Assembly: GCA_900074885.1 (NCBI GenBank)
Contig: FJUW01000008.1
Location: 755,561-819,560 of the forward strand
DNA length: 64,000 nucleotides
From: Rhynchosporium graminicola
Taxonomy: Eukaryota; Ascomycota; Leotiomycetes; Helotiales; Ploettnerulaceae
Direction of reading: 5' to 3'
Made by a program: the position numbers and the translations under genes
Part shown: positions 1 to 12,135 of the stretch, piece by piece
Layout of the letters: each line of letters opens with the position of its first letter
Numbering within the stretch: position 1 is the first letter of the stretch
Notes under the pieces: generated by a model
The model's database searches: none
Told to the model about the DNA's origin: nothing
The model's input: only the letters and a program-made list of their open reading frames with translations

Positions 1-466
1 TGTGTAGAAAGAATACCCGGATCGTGATCGAGGAAAACGAGAAAGGTGAAAATAGTGAAGACAATGAGAAGCAGGCCGAAATGGCGCAGCGAGATGACCG
101 ATGCCAGAAAGATCCAGAGCAGCAAATTGACGTACCTCCAGCTCCAAAGCCCCCAGTTGTTCCAGTTCCACCGCTGCCAAAGAGACCACCACCACCAGTG
201 TTTGTAGCTCCGAAACCTGTGTTCGCAGTTGCGCCAAAGCCTGTTTCGCGCGAAGACGATCGAGTAAGCGATGAACCGCGCCGTTTCCAAAGATCTCATT
301 CCATAGTACACGCTGATTCAAATACATTCTCGAAGGATGAAGAGATTGAAGACATACCAGTTGTAGCAGGAGGGTTATTTGCTCCAAATCCACCGCCGCT
401 CCCAAAGGCGCTCTGCTGAGTATTGTTATTCTGGCCAAAGCCACCGAATCCCCCTCCAAACGACAT
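1..466 (-). CDS. FG-repeat nucleoporin, Nup98/Nup145-like, 5' end only (partial)
   Basis: Seen: reading the minus strand, an ATG at 466-464 opens a Gly/Phe/Asn-rich protein beginning MSFGGGFGGFGQNN, with FG and GLFG-like dipeptides spaced by Gly/Thr/Asn. Exon 1 is 466-358. The intron is 357-241 (GTATGT...CAG). Exon 2 is 240-136 and continues the FG pattern (GFGATANTGFGAT, then LFGSGG). A second donor (GTACGT) lies at 135 and its intron probably runs past the window edge. Known: FG repeats of this kind line the nuclear pore channel and bind transport receptors; fungal Nup98/Nup145N orthologues start with a similar GFG-rich segment. Inference: the orthologue call rests only on about 70 N-terminal residues, so another FG nucleoporin (Nup49/Nup57 type) is possible. 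The Pro-rich plus-strand reading of the same bases is its antisense shadow. The gene is divergent from the centrin gene at 1763. Confidence 0.7.
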
Positions 467-1762
467 GGTGCCTATGAGAGAGGTATTCGCGTATGAGATT
501 GTTTGTTTGTGGTCGGGCCAAGGAGAGTTGGTTGAGAAAGATTGAAAGGAGACGCGATGTGGTTGTGAAAGTAAAGACGGTCGCGCTCAATAACGACGAA
601 GAGTCGCGAACATTAGAATTGACTATAGAAGGTCGAGATTCATCCGCTTAGAAGCAAGGATGAGGTTTGGTGAAAAGAAGAATAGGGTGTCGTTGTGTCG
701 GCGACCAGAAGATTTTATGAGGAGAAGACTGGTAATGCTGGCAAGCATTCGAGGTGAAGTTCAAAGTTGCTCGGCAGAGGCCGCGGGCGCGAGCTAGGGC
801 CCCACCAATCAGCACGCTCGAAAACTGCAGGTGATTGATTCTACGGCTGCCTGGAGGATTATAAGGCACTAAGAAGGGGAGAGAGCATCGAACGTCGAGA
901 CTAGAAACTGTACTACCACTGATTATCGCACCAGTTGTTGCCTAAGAAAACAAATCGCTTTCATTTGAGTATGTGAACTTTCTGAGTCATGTCAGGCTTT
1001 CTTCAGGGCTTTCTTCGTCATTATGACTGTCCATGAGGTTTCGTCTTGAGGAGATATCATTGTCTTCCTCACTTTCCCACTGCAGTGTAATGATTATTGG
1101 ACCGATAAAGGGGTAAAGTGTCTGATGTCACTAGCAGTGAAGTGAGAATTCAAGAAATAACGCTCACTCCCAATGCTCAGACGACCAGAATAATGCGTAT
1201 GTCCATGTAAGAAAACCACGGATATGTAGGAGTAGATAATTCAAGATGAACTCGACCTCGAAGTAGAGCTAGATCCCTGTAATAAAACACTGTATAACCG
1301 AGAAAAATACCCAAGGATAAAGCTTCTTTCTATTGATGAACAGATCGGAGTCAATGTCATTTGCTTTCAATGCTTCTAAAAGACATTCCAAATCAATAAG
1401 GAATATGGAAAAATCTCTCATTTCCTAAGTCATCAATGGAGTTATATCTACCGACGCTCCCAAAAGCACTTCAAATTTGGCCACCTGTCAAGAAACAGGG
1501 TAGCACTTCAAAACTTCAATATAGCCCCTGAACACGCTAGCACGCGTCGCGTGCAGTTCAGAATTCATCCACACGTCTCCTTCTGTATCCAACACATTTC
1601 TGAAAACAAGCAAATACACGAACATCACAGGCAGCGATACGACATAAACACATCAAACCATAAGAATAGCGACTACCTATTATTGCGACCGAGAACTTCT
1701 CCCCCTCAGCGCCAATTTCCTCCTGCTCCCCTTCCTTCCGGCGCAAAACACCACATCGCAAG
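467..1762. promoter_or_regulatory. Divergent intergenic region between the FG nucleoporin and centrin genes
   Basis: About 1.3 kb separates two start codons that point away from each other, so it must hold both promoters and 5' UTRs. I see no conserved coding reading frame in it. The stretch just before 1763 is pyrimidine/AC-rich, as is common upstream of filamentous-fungal start codons. No specific factor site is claimed. Confidence 0.5.
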
Positions 1763-2580
1763 ATGGCATCAACAGCACACCCCTCCTTTCCGCAGCGGCC
1801 GTACTCCTCCACACTCCACGGCAAGCTCCCTGATCGGCAAGGCAATGCATTTGGAGGATCATCGCATCCAGCAGGACGCGATGTAGGACGAGGGGAGCGC
1901 GAGAGGGCACAACGTGAGAATAAAGAGCCTGAAGTACCGCCCGTGACCGATGAGCAGAGGGAGGAGATAAACGAAGCTGTAAGTTTGAGAAATGATCAGT
2001 GGCGCATATCAAACATCATGGATTTTCTCAATTGTCCAGTCTCGATTCTGTGTCTACACAGAATCAGAATCTCAGTGCAGGAAGTCGACGCTAACAAAAT
2101 ATCGAACAGTTCTCCCTCTTCGACCTAGACAAAGACCACCGAATCGACTACCACGAATTCAAAGTCGCCCTCAAAGCCCTCGGATTCGACCTCCCCAAAT
2201 CCGAGATCCTCGCCCTCCTAACCCAACACGGCGTCCCTCCCCTTCCCGCCTCTCAGCCCCCCTCTCAAAAACACCAGATCCCTCCACCCTCCACCGACCC
2301 CCTACCACCCGGGCGCCTCACTCTCACGTTACCATCTTTCCAACACATCGCGGCGAAATTAATCAGTGAAAGAGACCCGAGAGATGAGATTTTAAGGGCG
2401 TTTGGACTCTTCGATGCGGATGACAAGGGAATGATCACGCTGGATGATTTGAGGAGGGTTGCGAGGGAACTTGGCGAGGGGCTCGAGGATGAGGAGTTAG
2501 TGGCTATGATTGAGGAGTTTGATTTAGAGGGGAAGGGGGGTGTAGGGAGGGATGAGTTCGTGGGTATCTGTATGAGTTGA
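1763..2580 (+). CDS. CDC31: Centrin / Cdc31-like EF-hand protein
   Basis: Seen: exon 1 is 1763-1978, the intron is 1979-2109 (GTAAGT...ACAG) and exon 2 is 2110-2580, giving 228 aa in phase. After a disordered N-terminus of about 60 residues comes EINEAFSLFDLDKDHRIDYH. Its first EF-hand loop (about residues 77-88) keeps D at positions 1, 3 and 5 and E at 12. EF-hand 2 is broken by a Pro/Ser/Gln-rich insert (about residues 113-140). EF-hand 3 (FDADDKGMITLDDL) is fairly good, and EF-hand 4 (FDLEGKGGVGRDEF) is weakened. Known: centrins act in spindle-pole-body duplication, mRNA export (TREX-2) and nucleotide-excision repair. Inference: the protein is about 60 residues longer than a typical centrin because of the N-terminal tail and the insert, so Ca2+ binding is probably limited to hand 1 and perhaps hand 3. 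The start is the only ATG before the domain in frame. The family call is secure. Confidence 0.88.
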
Positions 2581-3368
2581 GCTGGACTGGAAAGGAAGAC
2601 GAACAATGGCCGGAGTGCAGTAGATGTGTCTCGAGCATAATCACTGAACGAATCTTGAATCTTGGGACGCTCGAGAAACGGGGCAGCGAGGAGGAAAGGC
2701 TCCTTTTTATTTAAATTTTTATTTGCTTGCACTGGTACTTTTACGGAGCGAGGAGTATAGGCAGGCGTCAAGGTCATTTCAGATCAGATCAAGCAAACAA
2801 CCCATGATGGAACGAACGCTATACCAACCGAAACAGTCCATCTATCTCATTTGCGATGAGCGTTAACGAATTCCTGAATCCTTCTCCTTATAATCAACAC
2901 GAACTCAGTCTCTACAGAAGAACTCGTAGATCGTGCAGCATATCCGTACCTCGAGTCAAATCCTCGCCGGAAAGTAGACAGCTGTACTTTACCCCCTCGT
3001 TGCCTGATTTACCACCCTTTTAGTTGCTCGATCTATTAGGGGACCAAATTACATACTTAGTCACTCAGCAGCTAGAACAAGCACTTCGGTTCCTGTCCGT
3101 TTCATTTCATTCCAGTTCAGCTTAATCAACGTTATCTTAAATACCAAAGAACCCCAAGCCGCACCAATCCATGAATAACATGACTTATCATGACATTCCC
3201 TAATAAATATGCACGCCTGCTTGAAGAATAACAAAATGGGTGCACGCAGGCGAGCAGCTCCTCCTCCCGCTTTCAAGTCTCTATATCTGAAGGTGTAATC
3301 CCAGCCTCTCCTCTCATTCTCTTCCATCATCACCTGTCGCTTCCCTCCCTTCCCCTAGATAGATCCTT
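2581..3368. other. Convergent intergenic region, centrin 3' end to epsin 3' end
   Basis: About 790 bp lies between two stop codons facing each other. It should hold both 3' UTRs and polyadenylation sites (there are AT-rich runs around 2704-2726 and 3170-3240). Short frames here overlap nothing conserved. I see no gene. Confidence 0.5.
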
Positions 3369-5212
3369 TTAGAATTGTATCAGATCATTCCCACCCCCGT
3401 TATTCTGCTGCGGTTTCTGACCGAAAGGATTCGCATTCTGCTGCTGCTGAGCACCGTAGCCCCCACCAAAGCCATTTGACATGCCCGCCGGTCCAGTCGC
3501 AGCCGGAATCTGATGTCCTGGAGCGCCGTATTGCGATTGTGGCATTCCCGTGTATTGGTTTTGCAGGAACGGGTTCGTGCCAGTTTGTTGACCTGTAAGC
3601 CTTGCAAGTCCTGCACCTGAGCTATTGACGAACGTGCCAGGAGCGGTATGCTGAGCTGGGATTCTCATCTCGCCAGTGTTACCAAATGTATCCATACCAT
3701 CCCCACTTCCGAGTAAAGCGTTAAGTCTTGCATGGTGAGGATCTTGCTCTTTGGGAGGGGCCTGGAATGAAGCGATCGGGTTTGGATTTGTGTTGAAGGA
3801 GCTGTTGTTGAATGTGGCGGTCTTCTGTTCTTGAAGAGTAGAGAGAGATGGCTTAGAAGGAGTTGCGGTTTGAGGACGAGCAAAGCTAGCAGTTGCAAAT
3901 GGATTGTTGGATCCAGTTGGGGTTGGCTTGATGGCCATAGGTTGAGAATTTGTGGCCCATGGATTATTCGTGCTAGCTGGAATTAGAGGTTCAGGTTGTT
4001 GCTGCTGAGGCTGCTGAAACTGGCTCTGCTGGGCATATGGATTGAAGCTTGTGTGTTGTGGCTGCAATTGCTGTTGCTGCTGCTGTTGACCATAGGAGGG
4101 GTCAAAGCCAGTTGGCTGAGCTCCGAATCCATTTGAATATCCATTTGCAAAACCAGTCGGCTGTTGCTGTTGCTGTGGTTGCTGATAACCTGTGTACATG
4201 TTGTTCATGTATCCTGTCTGCTGTTGCTGCATGTTGGGGTCAATTGGGTTTCCAGCCCAGTCAACCTGAGTTTGCTGTTGGTATCCCTGGTTGAAGCCGG
4301 TAGGTTGAGCAGTCTGAATTGGGTCGTCATCGAAGAGGCTTGCAGCATTCTGCTCCTCAAGCTCTCTCCGCCGCAGTTCCTCTTCTTCCTTGCTCAACTT
4401 GATCGCCTTCGCAAGATCATCATCGACAGGCTCCCCACCCCGACTTTGTCGCTTCTTCCGGTCCTCTTCCTCTTGGTACTTGCTGGCCTCGATAGCCAAC
4501 TTATACTCCGCATCTTCCTCATCGGCACGCTGAGCACGTTGTGGGCGGGTAACCCGACGTTGTGGCTGTTGGTGTTCTTGAGGGCCATATTCTTCGATAC
4601 CGGTAACTCTCGATTTCCAGTTCTTGCGGTCACTACGCTCTGCGCGCAGTCTCTCTTCGTCCAGAATAAGTGAGGTCAACTCTTTTGCAGATACTCGAAC
4701 TGAAACACAATTAGCCATGACACAAATACCTTCATAAAATGAACCCTACCATTCTGCCCGACATCCCGGCCATCTTCGTCGATATACTGGAACTCTCTCA
4801 GAGTCTTGATAATATAGATATTCTTATGTGCCCACGTAACAACCAATTCCGAGCCCTCATGAAGACAGTAGTCTAGAACTTTGAGTGCCTTTAGCACGTG
4901 GCGCCAGTTCTTTCCCTTGTCATTCAGTCGTTTGTCCAACATATCCATAATCTCATAAAACTCGTTCGATCTAGATGGTGCTTGTTAGAGCATGGCCACT
5001 TATGGAGGGCGTTCTTGCATACGAATTGAATGTCATCTGGGCTATCTCGCTCATTTCCGTTCCGGTAGGTCCCCATGGATCGTTGCTGGTCGCTGTATTG
5101 AATTAGTGGTGCACATTTTAAAGAAGATCGTTGCCGCACCATTCCGGACCTTCACCTGGACGGAGGAGTAGCCCTTCGTCACATTTTTGACGCTTCGAAT
5201 GACCTTTGACAT
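3369..5212 (-). CDS. ENT1: Epsin (ENTH-domain endocytic adaptor)
   Basis: Seen: four exons, 5212-5140, 5092-5023, 4970-4750 and 4699-3369. The introns are 47, 52 and 50 nt; the first donor is the unusual GTGCGG. The 564-aa product begins MSKVIRSVKNVTKGYSSVQV. The ENTH domain (about residues 15-140) includes FYEIMDMLDKRLNDKGKNWR and HVLKALKVLDYCLHEGSELV. Two ubiquitin-interacting motifs follow (about 183-199 EYKLAIEASKYQ and 214-231 DLAKAIKLSKEE). The rest is a long Gln/Asn/Pro-rich tail with NPF motifs (NPFATAS, NPFLQNQ, NPFGQKP) and a C-terminal LIQF resembling a clathrin box. Known: epsins bind PI(4,5)P2 through ENTH, ubiquitinated cargo through UIMs, EH proteins through NPF and clathrin through the C-terminus, acting at endocytic sites. 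The symbol follows yeast Ent1/Ent2; which paralogue cannot be said. All parts of the classic epsin layout are present. Confidence 0.92.
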
Positions 5213-7383
5213 GTTTGCAACTTGTAGATGATAGAGACGATGGAGAAGAGTCGGAATCTACAGTCGGTATAGATGACAGGTATTCCTGGCGCTGGCAGAT
5301 TGCTCGAAGGACGAGGCCCAGCCTGTATTACTATCTTGAATAAGCGACGCCGACGTCCGTAGTTGATCGTTTGAATTGATAGATTGTCAGTAGAGAGCCC
5401 CACTCCGAATAGACGGACAAAGAAATGTCTCTTGGGCTAGAATCAGAGGGCACGGGCAGCACAGGATAGCGACGAAATGCTTCAGTTTCAATGTTGTAAA
5501 CTGGCTTAATCAACTTCCGGTCGGGCGCGATTAATGCGAAAGGTTGGCTGTGACGACGAGTTCGAAGGCAAAGAGGCGCTAGAAGGTCGTCGCATGCGCA
5601 GCGCCAAGACCCGAGGAAGGAGGGCCCGCACTTCCACTCACACACAGCTGCAGGTAGGTGCGCCTGTACTCATCCGATAAAAAACATATTCACAAGGCAA
5701 ATCATGCTGTGGATAGCTCAAGTTTCCGAATCTACTCTTTTCCTGCTTCGGTTATTATGCTACAGCGCGAGGACTCTGTTTATAAGTAAAGTCTTACTTG
5801 TTTTTATGACATTCCTTTCGAGCGGTATCATCTTTTCGAGCCAAGTGGTAAGAGGCTGAAATCACATCCTACACACAGCCTTCTCATCGGCCTGCTTATT
5901 TTCACTGAATATAAGGCCTCATTGAATACCAGGAAATTCGTTACATAGCTATTATATAGCAACTTCGAGATGTTGATACCCAAGTATATACACATCATCA
6001 TGTGAATTTGCGATCTGCCTTGAGGCTCTTCTTATGCTCCGCCTCCTGCTCGCTCCGAGACCAGCCAAGCTCGTCTTGAGCGGAGCGATTTAAACTTCGT
6101 AGCCTTCGTGGTAAAACCGTCATTTCAGAGTTTGGAGGTCAAAGAAGGTTAGGTTACGTCAAAGAGGTGTTCGGATAATGTTCTGACAACCGACCTGCGA
6201 CTTTGAAGCGACCTTGAGATGTATGTACTAAGTATGTATCCAGGTGCGGAAGTTTGGCTATCTTCTCGTTGCCGAAAACAAATTTGCGTAGCGGCGCTCC
6301 TTTCCCGAGAACATTGATTAGATTGATATTTATATCTTTCTCTGAGGCAATCCTCTCTCGCCTAGCTCCAAGTTTCAATTTGGCTTTTTTTCCGGCTACA
6401 TTCAAACAGCTTCTTACTCGAGATATCGAAGGCAAGGAACATTCCACACTCCGTCTGTTACTTTTATCGAGTGGATCATAGAATCGGAATCACATCGGTT
6501 GTCAGGCACTTCGCCATCATAGGTGTTCAACAGTCATATCTCCATTTACAACAGGGCTTCACAGCAGGAAAAAAGTCCTTGCTTGCTTGCAATATGGGCG
6601 GCCCGTGGCACCACCAACAGATAGGTCATTCATGACTCAATCTAATGCTTCGCTTGCTCTGCTTGAGTCCTTAGATACTCATTGCTCTGGCAGACAACAT
6701 TCTTTTGTCCAAAATACCTGCGGTCGAAATTTCAACCTGTTACAGTTCGATGAAAACTATCGCACGTCACGTCTTCGGCTTTTGTTGGTATTTGACGGAT
6801 GTCTATTCTGGGAAGAAATCGGGGGCCTGCAGTGCACGTCTCCACCAACATACAGTATAGTATGTATGTATGTACATCGGAGATTTAACGAGGCACCTTC
6901 ACACTTCAAGCTGGACGCCACCATCTTCAGATTTGAAGTCAGTGTTCTAAAGGTCCAACTTTAGACCGTCTTTGATATTCTGGAAGGAAGGGTAAAGGAA
7001 GTTTCGAGGCGTCCCCCCCCTCCTCCCCAACTCCTTTACGGTAGTTGGGTTGGGGTTACACTCGGCGGGGTCTATTTTCGTCTCCATGCCTTTCTTTACC
7101 CACGACGAAGCGAATGCCGACCACGGTTCCAGGAGATGATTGCCGGCTCTTACACTTACCGTGGGACTTTGTGTGAGTGCCATCATCTATCTACCTTCTC
7201 ATGCCAGCAGTACGTCACGATGCCAGTACAATCAATCTCTGGGAACACCAACATGATGCAAGCTCTTGGCAAGGATGGCAATGATCCAGCCTACAGCAGG
7301 TAGGTCTCCGTCTGCCTGGTACCGGTTGCAGCAGCCGATGAGTGGCTGGCTCATATTTCGATGTTCCCTCGAGGTGCTTCTCC

Positions 7384-7577
7384 CTACCTACCTACCTGCC
7401 TGCCTGCCTACCGTACCATCATCCTTCGGTCTTGTCGTATGGCGCCTCGCGGTGAGGTGTAAGTAAATAGCCTCTCTTTCTGTGCTGATTCGGTTCTACA
7501 GAGTAATAGCGATAAGTGTTACGGACGGATACGGATACGGATACGGATACTGCTCTCGCTGCTCTCGCTGCTCTCTC
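7384..7577. repeat. Microsatellite cluster: (CTAC/CTGC)n, (GGATAC)n, (GCTCTC)n
   Basis: Three short arrays lie within 200 bp: CTAC changing to CTGC tetramers at 7384-7412, four copies of a GGATAC hexamer at 7526-7550, and CT-rich GCTCTC-type units at 7551-7577. They sit in the presumed promoter/5' leader of the gene starting at 8304. Slippage origin is inferred. Confidence 0.8.
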
Positions 7578-7927
7578 TCATCCCGATCTCTGTCTCCTTC
7601 CCTTTCTCTCATGCCATCGCCACATCCCATCACTCTTTTGCATGAAGTCTTCAAGGCGATAAGCGCCGTGTCTCTCTTCTATCCGCACCGTCACCACGCC
7701 TCATTGGACAAGCATTGACCAGCCACATGCAGACTACCCACTTGTCACGCGTGTCAGCCAATCAATGCGTGTGCCAAAAAAAGATATCCCCGCCTGTGCA
7801 TGGGGCTAGTTTCCGTTATGATCCCTGCCATACACCTACACTACCAGACTCGGTACCTACCAGTACCTGCACCTGCACCTCCACATGCACCCTCGACAGT
7901 GCAACAGCCATCTCTCTTCGGAGGCAT

Positions 7928-7977
7928 GACAGACAGACAGACAGACAGGCAAGGGCTGGGCTGGGCTGGGCTGGGCT
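7928..7977. repeat. Microsatellites (GACA)n and (GGGCT)n
   Basis: Tandem GACA units at about 7928-7949 are followed by four GGGCT pentamers at about 7953-7977. They lie about 330 bp upstream of the start codon at 8304. Confidence 0.8.
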
Positions 7978-8303
7978 GCCAGCCCCAAGGAGGCCATTAA
8001 ACTGGCCGGAACCCCTCCATCGTGCATCGTGCATCTTGGACTTTTGATCTGATCTCGTTTCTTCTCTTTCAACGACGAGCCTCAATCTTCTCTCTCCCTT
8101 TGACTCAAGGAGAGACCAGATGTATTCACGCCAGAGTCGTCGCCGTCAGACGAAGCTCGGCGGCTTTCATTGGGTGTAAGAGCGTTTCTTTAACCGAGCA
8201 GCTTGAATGAACAGGGCGAGGACGCGAGGAAAGGAAAGGAAATACTTCCCAGCAAGCTCCGGACCAAGTGCAATTTTGGGGTCCAGCTAGCCAGCCAGCT
8301 ATC

Positions 8304-11300
8304 ATGGCAACGTTACGAGAAGCAGCACGGCGACGATTGAATCTGGATCCCTTGACCACGTCTCTCAACTTGCCTCAGCACCAGTCTCACCATCAGACCC
8401 CTAGCTCGGCTCTATCATCGACGTCCCTAAGTGCTCCTTTTGGATATAATCCATCATCGTTCACGCCAGTCAGTGCTGTCAGGACATCCGCTTACAACCC
8501 GGCACAATGGTCAAACTCGCCCAGTGTTACGCCAGACAGCAGCAATCATTTCTCTTCGGCAAATTCGTCGGCCCGGCCTCAAGATCTAGAGAGTATGCAA
8601 TGTCTCTTTCTTTTACATATAATCGATTTCAGCGAACGCCGTGTTGTCTAACCATAGTTGTGGAGAAGCTGATTAGCTCTCTCTAGTTGCTCCACCCCCT
8701 CCTCCGCCTTACAGCCCCCCAAGGTCACAACGGACGTCGATGATTATTGGTGAAGAGCCTTCTTCTGGGATATCACCCGCAACTCGACTTTCCCCTGCAA
8801 ATCAGTACCGATCCTCCCCAGAAGCTTCCTCAAATACAGCATTTCCTCCACCTCCACACACTCGGCAACGTGCTGGATCTAGTGATCGAACGCCACACTT
8901 GTTCAATGTATCTTCTTTCTCAAGGAGATCTGCGCAACCTGCACAGCAAGAAGCCCCGAGATTTACTCCCGAGGTGAATAGGGATCATGGTTTGGGCTCA
9001 CGACGGCCAGTGCCCATCTCTATTGAAGCACCATCGTCGGAGGAAGAGATTTCGCTACTTGAGGACTCGCGACCCCCAGCTTCTCGTAGAGCTGTATCAA
9101 CCGGAGCCATCAGTACTCCGTCTTCGTCCCGTTCACGAGGGTCGTCAACGTCGAGATGGGCTCCAGGAATGCCTCTACCTCCACCTCCGCCTGGACCTCC
9201 TCCACCATCATCTAGGTCTCAGAGTATGAGTCGATCGACAGATCGTGTCGTTTCTCCACCAACAAGGAGACCCGGTCTGATTTCCACATTAGGACCGGTG
9301 CCTCCAACTCCAGCGGGTTGGGTTGACGAAGATGTATCAGGACGAGGTAGATCTCCAAATCATGGTCTGCATATTGATACATCAAGCGTAAGCTCAAGTA
9401 CTGCTGCAGATTCCAATTCAGGATCGAGTTCTTCAGGCTTAGCTAGAGCCCATGCTGTAAGAGGGGAGAAGAGTCTACGAGAAAGAAGAACTGAGAGTAA
9501 AACAAGACGAAGTGCTGTTACAGAAGAACCTTCCAATAATCCATGGGCCGAGTCCATCACGCCTTCGGATATTGTTCTCCCACAATCTCTGCTTACTCGA
9601 AGATCAACTATTACACGGTCAACTCCAAGAAGTGCAAGATCCCAGCATGTAGAGACGCCAAGATCTGCAGATTCGCAATACACCACTCCTGTACAAACAG
9701 GTCCAGGGACTGGATCTAGAGGCTCAACACCGCGTCCTCTCATGTCTACCAATCGACCTGAAGCTCCAACGCCCCCTTTTTCCCCTGGCCAGATCAAGGC
9801 GGCTTTCGCTGAAGGGTCTCCTTCAATACCACCCAGAGCGTTGCCTACCCCTCCTCTACAGTCACGACTGACCATGAGTTCTCCAAGCCGACCAGTGTCC
9901 AATATAATGCATACGCCGAATGATGACAATACATCTCTTGCACCTCTAGTTCCCTCACGGCCTGGGTCACGACAATCGAGCCACAGCCAACTGTCGCGAA
10001 TCCCACCAGCAGAGCAATTCTCTCGTGCAGCGGTGGAGAGGCATCAGGTGTTTGCTCAAAAAGAAGCTGCTGCGGCGACGGACGGAGAACGTGTTCGCAT
10101 ATTTGCTGAGTTCATTGTCCACGAATCTCGCTTACGAAGAGAGAGATATGCTTCTGCAATTGATGACATGGGTTCTGAAATTCTGGAGTTGACCCGAGAT
10201 CTGTTCCGACCTTACAGCAGTCCTAGAAGAGGGTCTACAGTTTCACGTTCAAGTGCTTGGACTCCAGAATCTTCGACAGGACCTAGATCCCCTGGTTTGG
10301 TTGGCAACAGGTCTCACAGAGGCTCACTGATGGCAGCTTTGCACGACGCACCTACCCTTCAGACCGCACCTGAGCCATCATCTGGATCAACGCCATCATC
10401 CCCAGCTATTGGACGACCAGAGTCCACTTGGTGGACTGGTTACATGCCTTCTCTTTCCCCAATTCCTAGCATGAGCGTAAGTGAAGCGCAAGACGGGTCA
10501 GATTCAAGAGGTCGCCCATCAAGTAGATGGTGGGAAGTCAGCCAGGAAGGCTCAACCGGTACGCCGTCTTTGAGAATGGAACGATCAAAGCGGGAATCAA
10601 AGTATATGGGAATGCCTCGAGAGTTACGCGAGTCTTTGCAATACGACAATGGTGACCTCCGAGCAACTCAGAACGGCAAAGGAATCGACATGTCAGAGCC
10701 CCGAGAGCAAAAAACGTACGGAGCCAATGAGTACCCGCCAGAGAAGGTGGGATTACACGAGCCGAGCAACAGATCTTCTTCGTCAAAACCCCAAGAAGTG
10801 TCCGCCAGATCCCCAGCACCATTTTCACCTGCTCTTACCACGCCAACGCTGAATCCCGAGCATTTAGATGTCTCTCGCCTTGTGACACTGCCTCCGCCTT
10901 ATCCTCGCCACCATCCGGCTGTTAACAACAATCATCCAGACCTAACATCTATTCGTACAGTCGTGCGAGTAATAAGTGACCTCACTGAAGTTGAAGCGAC
11001 CAAAGAGCGATTTTCAAGTGTCAGTAACCAGATCCAGGAAGATCTGGTCGCGGAGAAGAAGAAACGTCGAGACTCTCTACGGATTAACATTCAGCGAGAA
11101 GTTGAGTCTGGACAAATGACCTACTCCGACGCCGCAAAAGTGGAAGAGACCGCCTTAGCTACTGAGCAAGAAAAGACCAAGGAAGCCTCCAAATTAGACT
11201 TCGAGCTCTTCCAAGCTCAAGTAGTAAGTCCACTCAACGATCTACTCATGGATCGCGTGAACCGTGCCACAGAGCTCTTCACCCAACTCAGATCCAAACT

Positions 11301-12135
11301 CTTCGTCGACGCACAACAACAATCCCCCAATATCACACAAGAGGAAGGCGACGAGCAGCCTGAACTACTCGAGAAACTTACACTCTTGAAATGGATATTC
11401 GAGGCGCGCGAACAGCTGCACAGGGAGCTCTTCGATCTCCTCAGCGACCGCAACAACCGATACCGTGACATGGTAATTATACCCTACCGCCTCGCCGGCA
11501 ACGAGGAGAAAGTCCTCAACGCGGAACTCTTCTTCGCAGAAGATGCCTCGAAACGCAAATTAGCATTCGAGCAAGAAGTTCTCAAACGTACCGAGGAGTT
11601 TATGGACATCATCGAAGAGAATGTTGTTCGTGGAGTAGAAGTGCAGCTCTCTGCTTTCTGGGACATCGCCCCTTCACTAAGCCGCATCACGGATAAGATC
11701 CCCAGCCGTATTGACCAGAATTTTGCTATTCAAATACCGGCTGCGGAGTACGAGGAGAATCCGAGTTATTACACGTTTCCGATGCAGTACCTGTACAGCT
11801 TATTAGGACATTGCGAAAAGAGTACTTATCAGTTCATTGAGAGTCAGACGAATCTACTTTGTTTACTGCATGAGGTTAAGAGTGGTGTTACGTTGGCGAA
11901 CTGTAGGCTGATGCGGACCCAAAGGATTGCGCAGGGGGAAAGCGAGGAGGAGGTTGATCTTGAATTGACCTTGGTGGAGAAGGATGAGGAGGTCCGTTTG
12001 ACGGATGATCTGAAGGAGAAGGTTAGGTGTGTGGAGGAGCTGTGGAGTAGTGCTTTGGGCAGGGAGCTGAAGGGTGTTAAGGAGAGGATTGTGAGGTTCT
12101 TGATTGAGCAGGGCGGATGGGATGAGGATGCATGA
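8304..12135 (+). CDS. Large low-complexity protein with a conserved-looking helical C-terminus, function unknown
   Basis: Seen: exon 1 is 8304-8592, the intron is 8593-8686 (GTATGC...CTAG) and exon 2 is 8687-12135, giving 1245 aa. The start at 8304 (MATLREAARRRLNLDPLT) is chosen because it opens the compositionally coherent protein; an in-frame upstream non-ATG frame looks like leader. Residues 1 to about 800 are Ser/Pro/Arg-rich and presumably disordered, with proline runs (LPPPPPGPPPP near 9170-9205) that could bind SH3, WW or profilin. From about residue 820 the sequence becomes charged and helical, with heptad-like stretches (VEATKERFSSVSNQIQEDLV, ELLEKLTLLKWIFEAREQLH) and a Trp/Tyr-containing tail (FPMQYLYSLLGHCEKSTYQF). 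I do not recognise the family. The architecture suggests a scaffold or cytoskeletal/cell-periphery protein, but that is a guess. Confidence 0.85.

Larger units (their letters stand above)
5213..8303. promoter_or_regulatory. 3.1-kb divergent intergenic region between epsin and the 1245-aa protein gene
   Basis: This holds both promoters and 5' leaders. Many short frames exist on both strands but none shows a domain or a spliceable conserved protein. The right half (about 7380-7980) is rich in microsatellites and CT tracts, listed separately. Base composition is like the surrounding genes, with CA/TG present, so it is not RIP-affected. Confidence 0.5.

Noticed and set aside
24..419. Pro-rich plus-strand open frame at the left edge
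   Set aside because: It starts at GTG and is the antisense of the FG-repeat exons and intron of the nucleoporin, which gives a far better protein on the minus strand.
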